From JBBQFI01 sp038237805 (GTDB taxonomy: Bacteria > Verrucomicrobiota > Verrucomicrobiia > Chthoniobacterales > UBA10450), in NCBI GenBank assembly GCA_038237805.1, contig JBBRYI010000004.1:62001-126000 (forward strand): DNA of 64,000 bases. Reading direction: 5' to 3'. Positions 9,601-15,489 of this stretch are shown here, one piece after another (the stretch's first letter is position 1; every line of letters starts with the position of its first letter). Under the pieces are notes generated by a model. That model was not told the origin of the DNA, ran no database searches, and was given only the letters and a program-made list of their open reading frames with translations. Position numbers and translations under genes: made by a program.

Positions 9601-9680
9601 CCCACCGGAGACAATTCCAGATGGCGAAGGTGTTCGCAAATTTTTGAGCGAAAATGTGGCCGCGGATACGGGCGGTTCAC
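3639..9680 (-). CDS. uvrA: Double-length tandem UvrA (excinuclease ABC subunit A fusion)
   Basis: 2013 residues, about twice the usual ~950. It holds two complete UvrA units head to tail, hence four ABC ATPase cassettes. Walker A motifs lie near residues 72 (GPSGSGKSS), 743 (GVSGSGKST), 1130 (GLSGSGKST) and 1653 (GISGSGKST), each with its own LSGGE signature and Walker B. Zinc-finger CxxC pairs are present in all modules (for example CPECRGFG, CERCCGTGF, CEECGGFG, CESCKGQG). UvrA recognises damaged DNA as a dimer in nucleotide excision repair, so this chain could act as a covalent dimer. The fourth Walker B reads LLEEPTIG, with Glu for the usual Asp. Four palindromic repeats are read through in frame, near residues 187-207, 643-688, 1050-1095 and 1672-1712. 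The listed start is a GTG inside a repeat; a GTG at 9605 is plausible. Confidence 0.95.
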   Translation of the reverse strand: MNRPYPRPHFRSKICEHLRHLELSPVGSKVVEKSCVTAPPERGCVEVRGARQNNLKGIDVDLPLGKLTVITGPSGSGKSSLAFDTIYAEGQRRYVETFSPYMRQFLDRMDKPRVDEIRGIPPAIAIEQANPVKSSRSTVGTMTEINDYLKLLWPRIAHAFCPSCSREIRPETAKSIADQILAQFASTSGRGGSPNRPRAIGVNRPYQEEQATQTLLLAFWVSVPAKTEPRDFFNFLQQQGYLRVWIGGQVVRVDGETKIKRLGARVQVIQDRIAISQENRTRLTEAIEIALRFGKDRINVVDLDSKVEHPFSTGWHCAHCDLDIRPPTPGLFSFNNPLGACPECRGFGRTIAIDLNRAIPDRSLSIAQGAVRVFRGEEMGESQKDLLRACAREEIDVHLPFEELPQSDQDFVIKGEKRSGEYTDDDYENDRWYGVRGFFKWLESKTYKMHVRVLLSRYRAYTMCPSCHGGRFQPEALNYRVGKSGNGGMLTLPQFDALSISSARDVLAHTDLSPNDSTAEMLRREICARLNYLCEVGLGYLTLDRSTRTLSGGEVQRVNLTTCLGASLVNTLFVMDEPSVGLHPRDVGRLVRVMHNLRDKGNTLLVVEHEEAIIRAADNLIDIGPGRGERGGELVFTGALDDFLGSARASRAGFGATPKRSSQQIALYEAKVRDSEGAIAGTRGACAPHSLTRDYLAGDKRIPIPKSRRKFSRAIKITGARENNLKKIDVEIPLGIFTCVTGVSGSGKSTLIHDVLYRNLMRARGESSDQEPGECKSVTGAHRIGDVVMVDQAQLARTPRSTPILYLGLYDRVRELFASQPEAMSQGLTASAFSFNSGSGRCERCCGTGFEKIEMQFLSDLYVRCAECEGRRFQPHVLKVKLHGKSIHDLLEMTVNEATQFFTQIGEQKSLSDRLDVLEEVGLGYLRLGQPLNTLSGGESQRLKLVRHLTENETNDANGHAGNLFIFDEPTTGLHFDDVAILLQLFQRLVDRGHSLVVIEHNLEVIKSADWIIDLGPEAGEDGGEVVSAGTPEQIAKIKESHTGNFLSNLLGSARASRAVRGASPRTSNGAYSIGDDSISLRAAEDPFGEARALPRRDGAIAIYGAREHNLKNIDVKIPRDQMVIITGLSGSGKSTLAFDILFAEGQRRFLDSMSPYARQFVEQLEKPDVDLVEGLPPSVAIEQRVTRGGGKSTVATVTEVYHFLRLLFAKTGTQFCPDCDLPVEKQSLAAIVKQVEAAAKRGQLKVLAPLVKARKGFHTDVARWAERQGFDTLFVDGQLIPVAQFRKLERFKEHTIDVVVGVIDAKRILKARNLVQRALDIGRGTAHLLDMKHRLTVMSTEMSCPGCGRAFEELDPRLFSFNSPHGACEECGGFGEIWNQKLQTGTEDNGDSVLENELAAERESERIDKEEARVCPACEGSRLNPIARHVRLQGHAIDNFTALSAGEALKLVSKLRFRGTQQTIAADLVPEIQQRLRFMEKVGLDYLALERSAKTLSGGESQRIRLAAQLGSNLRGVLYVLDEPTIGLHPRDNLRLLETLTALREKGNSLVIVEHDEETMRHADHIIDLGPRAGVHGGQVVAEGTLQDIKQNAASETGRCLKTPLCHPTRKNRRSLGEVEHWIQIHDARANNLKSVDVRFPVGRLSVITGISGSGKSTLMHDVLLPAVKEDLGSARASRADRGASPRSSSRQKELFGGGAEKITRGACAPRTGISGAESIEAVYEVDQSPIGKTSRSTPATYIKVFDEIRNLYAQLPVSRVRGYSASRFSFNAEGGRCESCKGQGVIKLEMSFLPSSYVPCEDCGGKRYNPQTLEVLYNEKSIGDVMEMTIEEAADFFAANPKISRALSLLVDTGLGYLKLGQPSPTLSGGEAQRLKLTSELTRGIGRAQHERIRKMRKPKSTLYLLEEPTIGLHMADVELLLNVLHRLVDEGNTVIVIEHNLSVIAEADYLVDIGPEAGPDGGEIVATGTPEEVARNQISRTAPFLRDVLKSSSPQKNGHPERKRRTSRAH
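4547..4664. repeat. Family A palindromic element inside uvrA, copy A2
   Basis: A 118-bp element with arms GGGGAGCGCACGCGCC and its complement and two inner hairpins, lying in frame in uvrA. It encodes about residues 1672-1712 (LGSARASRA ... ITRGACAPRTG). The site is just after the Walker A helix of the fourth cassette, in the loop before EVDQSPIGKTSRS. The canonical UvrA at 15490 has a loop of similar place but no repeat. Confidence 0.85.
6394..6530. repeat. Family A palindromic element at the UvrA-UvrA junction, copy A3
   Basis: A 137-bp element encoding about residues 1050-1095 (LGSARASRAVRGASPR ... GEARALPRRDG), in frame. It sits between the C-terminal end of the first UvrA unit (HTGNFLSNL) and the first strand of the second (IYGAREHNLKN), so the linker of the fusion is made of repeat DNA. 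The middle of the element differs from the other copies; only the arms and a CGCGGCGAGGCGCCGCG hairpin are shared. Confidence 0.85.
7616..7751. repeat. Family A palindromic element inside uvrA, copy A4
   Basis: A 136-bp element closest in its interior to A1 (both have GGCGATGGCGCC and TTTCGGCG.GGCGCCGAAACCAGCACG). It encodes about residues 643-688 in frame (LGSARASRAGFGATPKRSS ... GTRGACAPHS), between the first and second ATPase cassettes of the first UvrA unit, a linker region. Confidence 0.85.
9062..9117. repeat. Family B palindromic element inside uvrA, copy B1
   Basis: About 56 bp made of two adjacent hairpins, GGGGCGATTGACCCCAATCGCCC and GGGCGGTTCGGTGAACCGCCCC, with GGTAGG/CCTACC ends. 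It is translated in frame as about residues 187-207 of uvrA (SGRGGSPNRPRAIGVNRPYQ), in the segment after CPSCSREI of the first cassette. Confidence 0.85.
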
Positions 9681-9720
9681 CGAACCGGCCCGCGAGCGAT
9701 TGGGTAATCGCCCCCACCTA
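9670..9720. repeat. Family B palindromic element at the pckG-uvrA boundary, copy B2
   Basis: Same double-hairpin plan as B1: GGCGGTTCACCGAACC-type arm followed by GCGATTGGGTAATCGCC, ending CCCACCT. It contains both the pckG stop codon and the GTG at 9680 that opens the uvrA frame, so the annotated ends of both proteins may be repeat-derived rather than ancestral. Confidence 0.8.
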
Positions 9721-11518
9721 AACGTTCCGTGAGCTTTTCGCGCTGCGCGATTAATTCCCGCGGCATGTCATTGCCGATCTTAGCGAAGAGCTCCCCTTGA
9801 TTCTCAACTTCTTTTTTCCACTCGTTAGGCTGAATGGAAAGCAGTTGTTTCATCGCCTCGGTGGAAACGCTGTCCAGTTCATCGAGGTCGAGATCTTCAG
9901 GCCGCGGAACAAAGCCAACAGCTGTTTCTTCCGCGCCGCCTTTTGCTTCGCAGCGTTCGATAATCCACTCCAGGACGCGCATGTTGTCGCCGAATCCAGG
10001 CCAGAGAAACTTTCCATCTGGACCTTTGCGGAACCAATTCACATGGAAGATAAGCGGCGGACTCGTTAGGCGTTTTCCGATCTCGAGCCAGTGCTGAAAA
10101 TATTTTCCCATGTTGTAGCCGCAAAACGGAAGCATGGCCATCGGATCGCGGCGCACCTGACCCACGGCACCAGTCGCGGCAGCGGTGGTTTCCGAAGCCA
10201 TCATCGCGCCGACATAAACGCCGTGTTCCCAATCGAGCGCCTGAAAAACAAGCGGCATGGTGTCGCTTCGACGACCGCCGAAAATGATTGCACTGATGGG
10301 AACGCCTTCGCCTTTTTCCACGTCGGGATCGAGCACTGGGTTGTTGCGCATCGGTGTCGCGAATCGGGAGTTTGGGTGCGCGGCCTTTTCTTTTGCCTCC
10401 GGCGTCCAATCATTTCCGCGCCAATCGATCACATGTTTTGGCGGCGCTCCGTCCTTACCTTCCCACCAAACATCGCCCTCATCAGTAAGAGCAACGTTCG
10501 TGTAGAGCGTGTCGTGCTCGATCGATTTCATCGCGTTCGGGTTCGATTTGTAACTCGTGCCCGGCACGACGCCGAAATATCCGTTCTCCGGATTCACCGC
10601 ATATAAACGCCCGTCGCGAATCTGCATCCACGCAATGTCGTCGCCGATAGTAGTGACTTTCCAGCCTTGGAAATGTTTCGGCGGAATGAGCATGGCGAAA
10701 TTTGTTTTGCCGCAGGCACTCGGAAACGCGGCCGCGACGTAATGCTTTTTCCCTTCCGGCGATTCGACACCAAGAATCAACATATGCTCCGCAAGCCAGC
10801 CTTGTTTCCGCGCGAGATAGGAACCGATGCGGAGCGCGAGACATTTCTTGCTCAGCAAAACATTTCCGCCGTAACCCGAACCCACGGAAATGATCGCGTT
10901 ATCTTGCGGGAAATGACAGATCCAGCGCCGTTCCGGATTGAGATCGAGAAGAGAATGTACCCCGCGATTCCATTCCGCCTTTAAATCGTTACCGAGTCGT
11001 TTGGTCGCGATCTCGCCCATGCGCGTCATGATGCGCATGCTAAGAACGACGTAGATTGAGTCGGTGATTTCAAAGCCGACTTTTGTGAGCGGCGAATCCG
11101 GCGGACCCATAATGTAGGGAATGACAAACATCGTGCGTCCGCGCATGGCGCCCTTGAGCATGCCGTTTAGTTTTGTGTAAGTCTCATCCGGCGCGGCCCA
11201 GTGATTCGTTGGTCCCGCTTCCTCCTCGGTCGGTGTGCAGATCAACGTGAACTGCTCGACGCGCGCGACATCGTTCGGATTCGAGCGATGCAAATATGAA
11301 CCAGGAACTTTTTCCTGATTAAGTTTAATCAGGACGTTGTGCCTTAGGGCTTCTTCTGTCAGGAATTTCTTTTCCTTCTCGGAACCGTCGCACCAGAAAA
11401 TATTTTCCGGTTGTGCCAGGGTCTCGACCTCGTGCACCCAATCAAGCACGGCTTGATTGGGTGATTTCGTATCGCCGATTCCGGCCGGGGAAGAAATGGC
11501 TGGTGCAATATTCGTCAT
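9677..11518 (-). CDS. pckG: Phosphoenolpyruvate carboxykinase (GTP)
   Basis: GTP-dependent PEPCK, converting oxaloacetate and GTP to PEP and CO2 for gluconeogenesis. The chain shows VGSGYGGN, the kinase P-loop FPSACGKTN (about residues 280-290 from this start), GDDIAWM and VNPENGYFGV, all typical of the GTP family and distinct from the ATP family. I chose the ATG at 11518 (MTNIAPAIS), giving 613 residues, close to the family norm; the frame extends upstream to 11569. The C-terminal GGGDYPIARGPVR tail is encoded in repeat B2. It leads a minus-strand run with uvrA and lgt; no shared pathway is evident. Confidence 0.95.
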   Translation of the reverse strand: MTNIAPAISSPAGIGDTKSPNQAVLDWVHEVETLAQPENIFWCDGSEKEKKFLTEEALRHNVLIKLNQEKVPGSYLHRSNPNDVARVEQFTLICTPTEEEAGPTNHWAAPDETYTKLNGMLKGAMRGRTMFVIPYIMGPPDSPLTKVGFEITDSIYVVLSMRIMTRMGEIATKRLGNDLKAEWNRGVHSLLDLNPERRWICHFPQDNAIISVGSGYGGNVLLSKKCLALRIGSYLARKQGWLAEHMLILGVESPEGKKHYVAAAFPSACGKTNFAMLIPPKHFQGWKVTTIGDDIAWMQIRDGRLYAVNPENGYFGVVPGTSYKSNPNAMKSIEHDTLYTNVALTDEGDVWWEGKDGAPPKHVIDWRGNDWTPEAKEKAAHPNSRFATPMRNNPVLDPDVEKGEGVPISAIIFGGRRSDTMPLVFQALDWEHGVYVGAMMASETTAAATGAVGQVRRDPMAMLPFCGYNMGKYFQHWLEIGKRLTSPPLIFHVNWFRKGPDGKFLWPGFGDNMRVLEWIIERCEAKGGAEETAVGFVPRPEDLDLDELDSVSTEAMKQLLSIQPNEWKKEVENQGELFAKIGNDMPRELIAQREKLTERLGGGDYPIARGPVR

Positions 11519-11588
11519 GACTTGGCCGGAAGGGACGGTAATTCTCACCGCATCGCATTGGTTCTCCAAGCGAATTTTCTGCCGCTGA

Positions 11589-11670
11589 TGTAGCTGCCGC
11601 TGTCTCAGCGGCAGGCTGCCAAGGCGTTGCAGCGAGAAAACTTTCTGCCGCCGTGACGGCGGCAGCTACA
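11589..11670. repeat. Family D palindromic element
   Basis: Perfect 12-nt terminal inverted repeats TGTAGCTGCCGC and GCGGCAGCTACA enclose two inner hairpins (TGCCGCTGTCTCAGCGGCA and TGCCGCCGTGACGGCGGCA). A further GTAGCTACA half-copy follows at about 11681-11690. It lies between the divergent pckG and rhomboid-like genes. Confidence 0.75.
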
Positions 11671-11728
11671 ACCAAGAGCGGTAGCTACAACACTTGCGTT
11701 ACATCACACCGGGGCATTAAGTAGAATC

Positions 11729-12574
11729 ATGTTCGGAGTCACAACCTCCGATGATTACAGGCCGGTCGCCTGGATGGGACGCTATCCCATCGACGTGACC
11801 ACCTTGCTCGTCGCGACGCACGTCACCTGCATGGTGCTTGGGTGTTTTCTTATCGCGCTCGGCGGCGGCGGGATTCTGAATCTTCTGCAATTTGATAGCG
11901 CGCAGGTTTTGCGCGGGGGCGCATTTTGGCAACTCGCCACTTACGCATTTGTTCATCCGCCTTCGGGGCTGATCTGGTTCGCCATTGAGATGTACATGCT
12001 ATTTGTTTTTGGCCGTGAAGTGGAACGCTTCATCGGGCGGCGCGCTTTTATCGGGCTTTACGTTCTCTTGCTTTTTTTGCCTTCGATTTTCCTGACGATT
12101 TGGGGTCTGGGCGAGCGCACCGGACTCGCAGGTTCCGCCGCGCTGCATTTCGGAATTTTTGTCGCCTTTGCCACGATTTATCCGAGCGTCGAAATGCTTT
12201 TACGAATCACGGCCAAGTGGGTGGTGCTGATTTTGGCTGGAGTGTACACACTGCAACTACTCGCCTATCATGTCTGGTCGGAGATGGTGGTTCTATGGTT
12301 AAGCATGGGTGCAGCGTTCTTATTCGTCCGACTGCGTGGCATCGGTCCGGAATTGGTGTGGTGGGATAACTTGAAAACGCGGCTACTGCCGAAGCCGAAG
12401 TTTCGCGTTGTCCCCAAACCGAATGTGCGACGCGTCGTCGAGCCCGATGATGTTTACGCCTCGGTCGATCCAATTCTCGACAAGATCGCAAAGTCCGGGA
12501 TCGGAAGTTTAACGGCGGGCGAGCGGCGTGCGCTCGATCGCGCGCGCAACCGTCTGCTCAAGAAGCCGAACTGA
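11729..12574 (+). CDS. Rhomboid-like intramembrane protein with C-terminal tail domain
   Basis: 281 residues with about six hydrophobic spans between residues 22 and 195, then a soluble basic tail. The pattern FWQLATYAFVHP, then LAGSAALHFGIF and a later AYHVW resembles rhomboid proteases, whose catalytic pair is Ser in GxSG and a His in the last helix. Here the serine context is GSAA rather than GxSG and the His context lacks the usual glycines, so activity is uncertain. The C-terminal stretch VDPILDKIAKSGIGSLTAGERRALDRAR (about 248-275) is a short helical module often seen at the end of such membrane proteins. It starts from an ATG at 11729, divergent from pckG. Confidence 0.65.
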   Translation: MFGVTTSDDYRPVAWMGRYPIDVTTLLVATHVTCMVLGCFLIALGGGGILNLLQFDSAQVLRGGAFWQLATYAFVHPPSGLIWFAIEMYMLFVFGREVERFIGRRAFIGLYVLLLFLPSIFLTIWGLGERTGLAGSAALHFGIFVAFATIYPSVEMLLRITAKWVVLILAGVYTLQLLAYHVWSEMVVLWLSMGAAFLFVRLRGIGPELVWWDNLKTRLLPKPKFRVVPKPNVRRVVEPDDVYASVDPILDKIAKSGIGSLTAGERRALDRARNRLLKKPN

Positions 12575-12586
12575 CGGGTTGCTCGT

Positions 12587-13054
12587 CTACTCGAGCAGGA
12601 GCGAAGCGTTGCGCAGTTGCTCTATGAATTCCGCCTTCGTTTTTGCTTCCAGCAACGTCGCGCGAATCGAATCGTCTTTGGCCAGGCGTGCGAGCGTTCC
12701 GACACAGACGAGATAATCCTGAATCATTTGCTTCGGCACGCCGATGACGAAGATGAGATGAACGGGTTCGCCAGAGTTTTCGAAACGGACACCTTCCTTG
12801 CTGCGACCGATGCAAATTACGATCTCCTTTACCAAGTCGGTGCGGGCATGCGGAAACGCGATTCCGTGTTCTGCGCTAGTTGAGGCGTTTCGCTCCCGGT
12901 CGATCAGAGCGGCGAGGAATTTCTCGGCATCCGAAATTTTTCCATTTGCTTGCAGCAAATCGACGATTTCTCGCAATGCGTCGTCTCGCGTCCGCGAATG
13001 CAACTCGAGTTCGATTTGTTTTTCATCGAGCAGATCGGCAAGAACGACAGCCAT
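12587..13054 (-). CDS. PTS EIIA (PtsN-like) domain protein
   Basis: 155 residues covering a whole fructose-type EIIA domain. The phosphorylatable His is in GIAFPHARTD (about residue 70). Other family marks are ALIDRERNASTS before it and VHLIFVIGVPK after it. No other PTS component is next to it, so it is more likely a regulatory nitrogen-PTS type EIIA than a sugar transporter part. It diverges from the DUF2270 gene with about 60 bp between starts. Confidence 0.88.
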   Translation of the reverse strand: MAVVLADLLDEKQIELELHSRTRDDALREIVDLLQANGKISDAEKFLAALIDRERNASTSAEHGIAFPHARTDLVKEIVICIGRSKEGVRFENSGEPVHLIFVIGVPKQMIQDYLVCVGTLARLAKDDSIRATLLEAKTKAEFIEQLRNASLLLE

Positions 13055-13114
13055 GAGACGGAGGATTTATTGGATTATCGCGGCAAAGCCAGTTATCCAG
13101 TTAACGACTTAGCC

Positions 13115-13834
13115 GTGGCAACTGAAAACATTCCGGGCGCACCCACTGACGAAGCGACGATCTCGCTTCAGAAAAGCCTCTACGATCCAGGCTACGTCAA
13201 TGCCATGTCGCATTTTTATCGCGGTGAGCTCGGTCGCATCATGGTCTGGCGGCAACGGCTCGACATCACGACGAACTGGGCGATCACGAGCAGCACCGCC
13301 ATCATCACGATCGCATTTTCGAACCGCGAGGTGCCGCACATCATCTTCTTTTTTAATCTCGCGATTGTTTGGGTCATGCTCTGGATCGAAGCGCGGCGTT
13401 ACCGTTTCTACGATGCGTTTCGCGCGCGCGTGCGCATGCTCGAGGCGCATTTTCTGGTGCCGATGGTGATGGAAAATCGCGATATGCTCCAAGGCGAATG
13501 GAAAAAGCTGGTTTGCGAAGATCTGATTTTGCCCTCGTTTAAAATCAGCAAGCTCGAAGCCGTCGGACGGCGCTTGAAGCGCAATTACGTCTTTATCTTC
13601 ATCCTTATTTTGGTCGCGTGGGTGACAAAGATTTTTCTTCATGGCACGACCGCAATGGACACCGTCCCCGCTTTTTATCGCGCACTCCGTGTTGGCCATA
13701 TACCATCGTGGTTAGTCGCCTTTGTTCTTTTTGGGACTTTCGTGGGCGTGATCGTGATTACGATCTATGTCGGAAAGAAAACAACGGGCGAAGTTTCGGA
13801 ATTTCGTGCGCACCGGTCGCTTTGGCGGATATGA
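13115..13834 (+). CDS. DUF2270 integral membrane protein
   Basis: The conserved part begins at FYRGELGRIMVWRQRLDITTNWA and continues with WIEARRYRFYDAFRARVRMLEAHF, EDLILPSFKISKLEA and GRRLKRNYVFIFILILVAW, all characteristic of DUF2270. Hydrophobic segments lie near residues 50-85, 175-195 and 215-235. Function is unknown in the family. The GTG at 13115 gives 239 residues; the reading frame is open much further upstream, but that part overlaps the divergent PtsN-like gene. The stop overlaps the mazG start as ATGA, so the two are probably cotranslated. Confidence 0.8.
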   Translation: MATENIPGAPTDEATISLQKSLYDPGYVNAMSHFYRGELGRIMVWRQRLDITTNWAITSSTAIITIAFSNREVPHIIFFFNLAIVWVMLWIEARRYRFYDAFRARVRMLEAHFLVPMVMENRDMLQGEWKKLVCEDLILPSFKISKLEAVGRRLKRNYVFIFILILVAWVTKIFLHGTTAMDTVPAFYRALRVGHIPSWLVAFVLFGTFVGVIVITIYVGKKTTGEVSEFRAHRSLWRI

Positions 13835-14616
13835 GTTCGCGATTCGAGAAGTTGCGCGAAGTGGTCGGGCAACTGCGCGCACCCGGTGGTTGCCCGTGGG
13901 ATCGTGAGCAAACAAACAGTTCGCTCACTCCGAAGTTGGTGGAAGAAGTTTACGAAGCAGTGGCGGCGGTGCGCAATCGAGACGACGCCAATTTTTCCGA
14001 AGAGCTGGGGGACGTGCTGCTGCTCGTTTTAATGCACGCCGAGATCGCGCGGGAAGAGGACCGTTTCGATATCGATGATGTCATCGAAGGCGTGACCGAG
14101 AAACTAATCCGACGCCACCCCCATGTTTTCGGCACGAGTGAGGTCCGCAATTCCGCAGGAGTCGTTAGGCAATGGGACGCGATTAAGCTGGAGGAAAAGA
14201 AAGCGCGAAAAAGTTATCTGCAAGAAGTAGGCGCGGCGCTTCCGGCCCTGATGCGCGCGCAGAAAGTGCAAAAGAAAGCAGCGCAGGTGAACTTCGATTG
14301 GCCGGAGTTGAGCGGCGTGATCGCGAAAGTGGATGAAGAACTGGCTGAAACAAAACATGCGATCGCATCGCAGAACTCCGAGGCGGTCGCGGACGAGATT
14401 GGCGATTTACTTTTCGCTGTCGTCAATCTCGCGCGAAAAAGCGGACACGACGCGGAAACCGTCTTGCAAGACGCGACCGATAAATTCACGCGTCGTTTCG
14501 TCCGGCTCGAGAGTGAATTAAAGAAAAACGGAACAAAGCTCGGTCACGCCGATCTCTTGCAGATGGATGCGATTTGGAATCGTCTGAAAGTCGAGGGTGC
14601 CGACTCCGTGAAGTGA
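13831..14616 (+). CDS. mazG: Nucleoside triphosphate pyrophosphohydrolase MazG
   Basis: MazG hydrolyses (d)NTPs to monophosphates and pyrophosphate, cleansing the nucleotide pool. Two MazG domains are visible: the first with GGCPWDREQT, LVEEVYEAV and EELGDVLLLVLMHA (about residues 18-68), the second with KVDEELAETKHA and ADEIGDLLFAVVNLARK (about 170-210). These carry the ExxE and ExxD metal-binding helices. The 261-residue length is normal. Its ATG overlaps the DUF2270 stop. Confidence 0.93.
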   Translation: MSSRFEKLREVVGQLRAPGGCPWDREQTNSSLTPKLVEEVYEAVAAVRNRDDANFSEELGDVLLLVLMHAEIAREEDRFDIDDVIEGVTEKLIRRHPHVFGTSEVRNSAGVVRQWDAIKLEEKKARKSYLQEVGAALPALMRAQKVQKKAAQVNFDWPELSGVIAKVDEELAETKHAIASQNSEAVADEIGDLLFAVVNLARKSGHDAETVLQDATDKFTRRFVRLESELKKNGTKLGHADLLQMDAIWNRLKVEGADSVK

Positions 14617-14658
14617 CGGCAGGAGCTGGCGATTTACAAACGACGCGACTCGGGCATA

Positions 14659-15156
14659 TTGCCCGTCCCCAAAGTGAACATCCTGATCAATATTCTCCTT
14701 TCCGTCTACGTGCTCGTCTCGCTGCTGATGCTCCTGGTCATTCTTATGCAGAGGCCAAAAAGCGAGGGTTTAGGCGCGGCTTTCGGCGGTGGTGTAACAG
14801 AGAATATTTTCGGCGCGCAAACGACAAACGTTCTGACCAAAGCGACGGCGTGGCTGGCCGGCTTATTCTTTTTTCTAACTTTTGCGCTTTCGATTCTTTA
14901 TGCGCACCGCTCGATGGCGAGCAGCAACTTGCGACGTGAGTTAGAGAAAACGCAACCGGCCGCGAACAGTCCGCCGTTACCGAAACCGCAGCCATCATCG
15001 GCAGTAGGCCCGCCAGGAACGGTGACTAACCCAACTCCAGCGACGGCCGGTGTCGCGCCTTCGCCCAAACCTGCTGATCTTGCAGTGGGTGCAGTTCCGC
15101 CTGCCGCTGCGGCAAGTCCGGTAACTTCTCCCGCTCGGCCTTCGCCGAGTCCCTAA
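14659..15156 (+). CDS. secG: SecG preprotein translocase subunit with Pro/Ala-rich tail
   Basis: Small SecYEG component. Residues about 8-30 form one membrane span (ILLSVYVLVSLLMLLVILMQRPK), followed by the family signature GLGAAFGGGVTENIFGA and a second span (WLAGLFFFLTFALSILYA). From about residue 95 to the end there is a proline/alanine/serine-rich tail that is absent from short SecG proteins. The start is read as TTG at 14659 inside a small GGGCATATTGCCC hairpin; GTG at 14674 is an alternative. Confidence 0.88.
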   Translation: MPVPKVNILINILLSVYVLVSLLMLLVILMQRPKSEGLGAAFGGGVTENIFGAQTTNVLTKATAWLAGLFFFLTFALSILYAHRSMASSNLRRELEKTQPAANSPPLPKPQPSSAVGPPGTVTNPTPATAGVAPSPKPADLAVGAVPPAAAASPVTSPARPSPSP

Positions 15157-15169
15157 AGCGTCGAATATT

Positions 15170-15427
15170 TCAGATCGGGCCTTCTGGCCTCGGTCCGGCC
15201 TTTTCGTTCAAGGCCTGGGTGAATTCCTGAAGACTGGAGACGATTTGCGGCGCCTTGGACAGCACCGTGCTCGCCAGTTTTTCCGAGTAATCGGGCCGCC
15301 GTTGCGACATTTCGGAGAGCGCCATCATCACAGCGAGGGCGTTGTTGATGGAGTGCTTGATCTCACTGAATTTTCGCTGCAGTGCGACCAATTCCTCCTG
15401 GGAAATGCTGGTAACGGCCTCATTCAT
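15170..15427 (-). CDS. Small orphan histidine-kinase dimerisation-like (HisKA-like) protein
   Basis: 85 residues, mostly two predicted helices. The segment KFSEIKHSINNALAVMMALSEM resembles the H-box helix of two-component kinases (His followed by SINNALA), and the second helix runs through KAPQIVSSLQEFTQAL. There is no ATPase domain after it and no room for one. It could be a phosphotransfer or dimer-interfering protein, or a relic; the family resemblance is my inference. It converges with secG and its start faces uvrA. Confidence 0.55.
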   Translation of the reverse strand: MNEAVTSISQEELVALQRKFSEIKHSINNALAVMMALSEMSQRRPDYSEKLASTVLSKAPQIVSSLQEFTQALNEKAGPRPEGPI

Positions 15428-15489
15428 AAGATACTGCTGGAGAAGAGCAACAAGCGTGCTTGACTTACAGGTTCGACGTATTTCGTCCG

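Noticed and set aside
11500..11569. Upstream 17 codons of pckG (MENQCDAVRITVPSG)
   Set aside because: Not seen in the family start; ATG 11518 gives a normal N-terminus.
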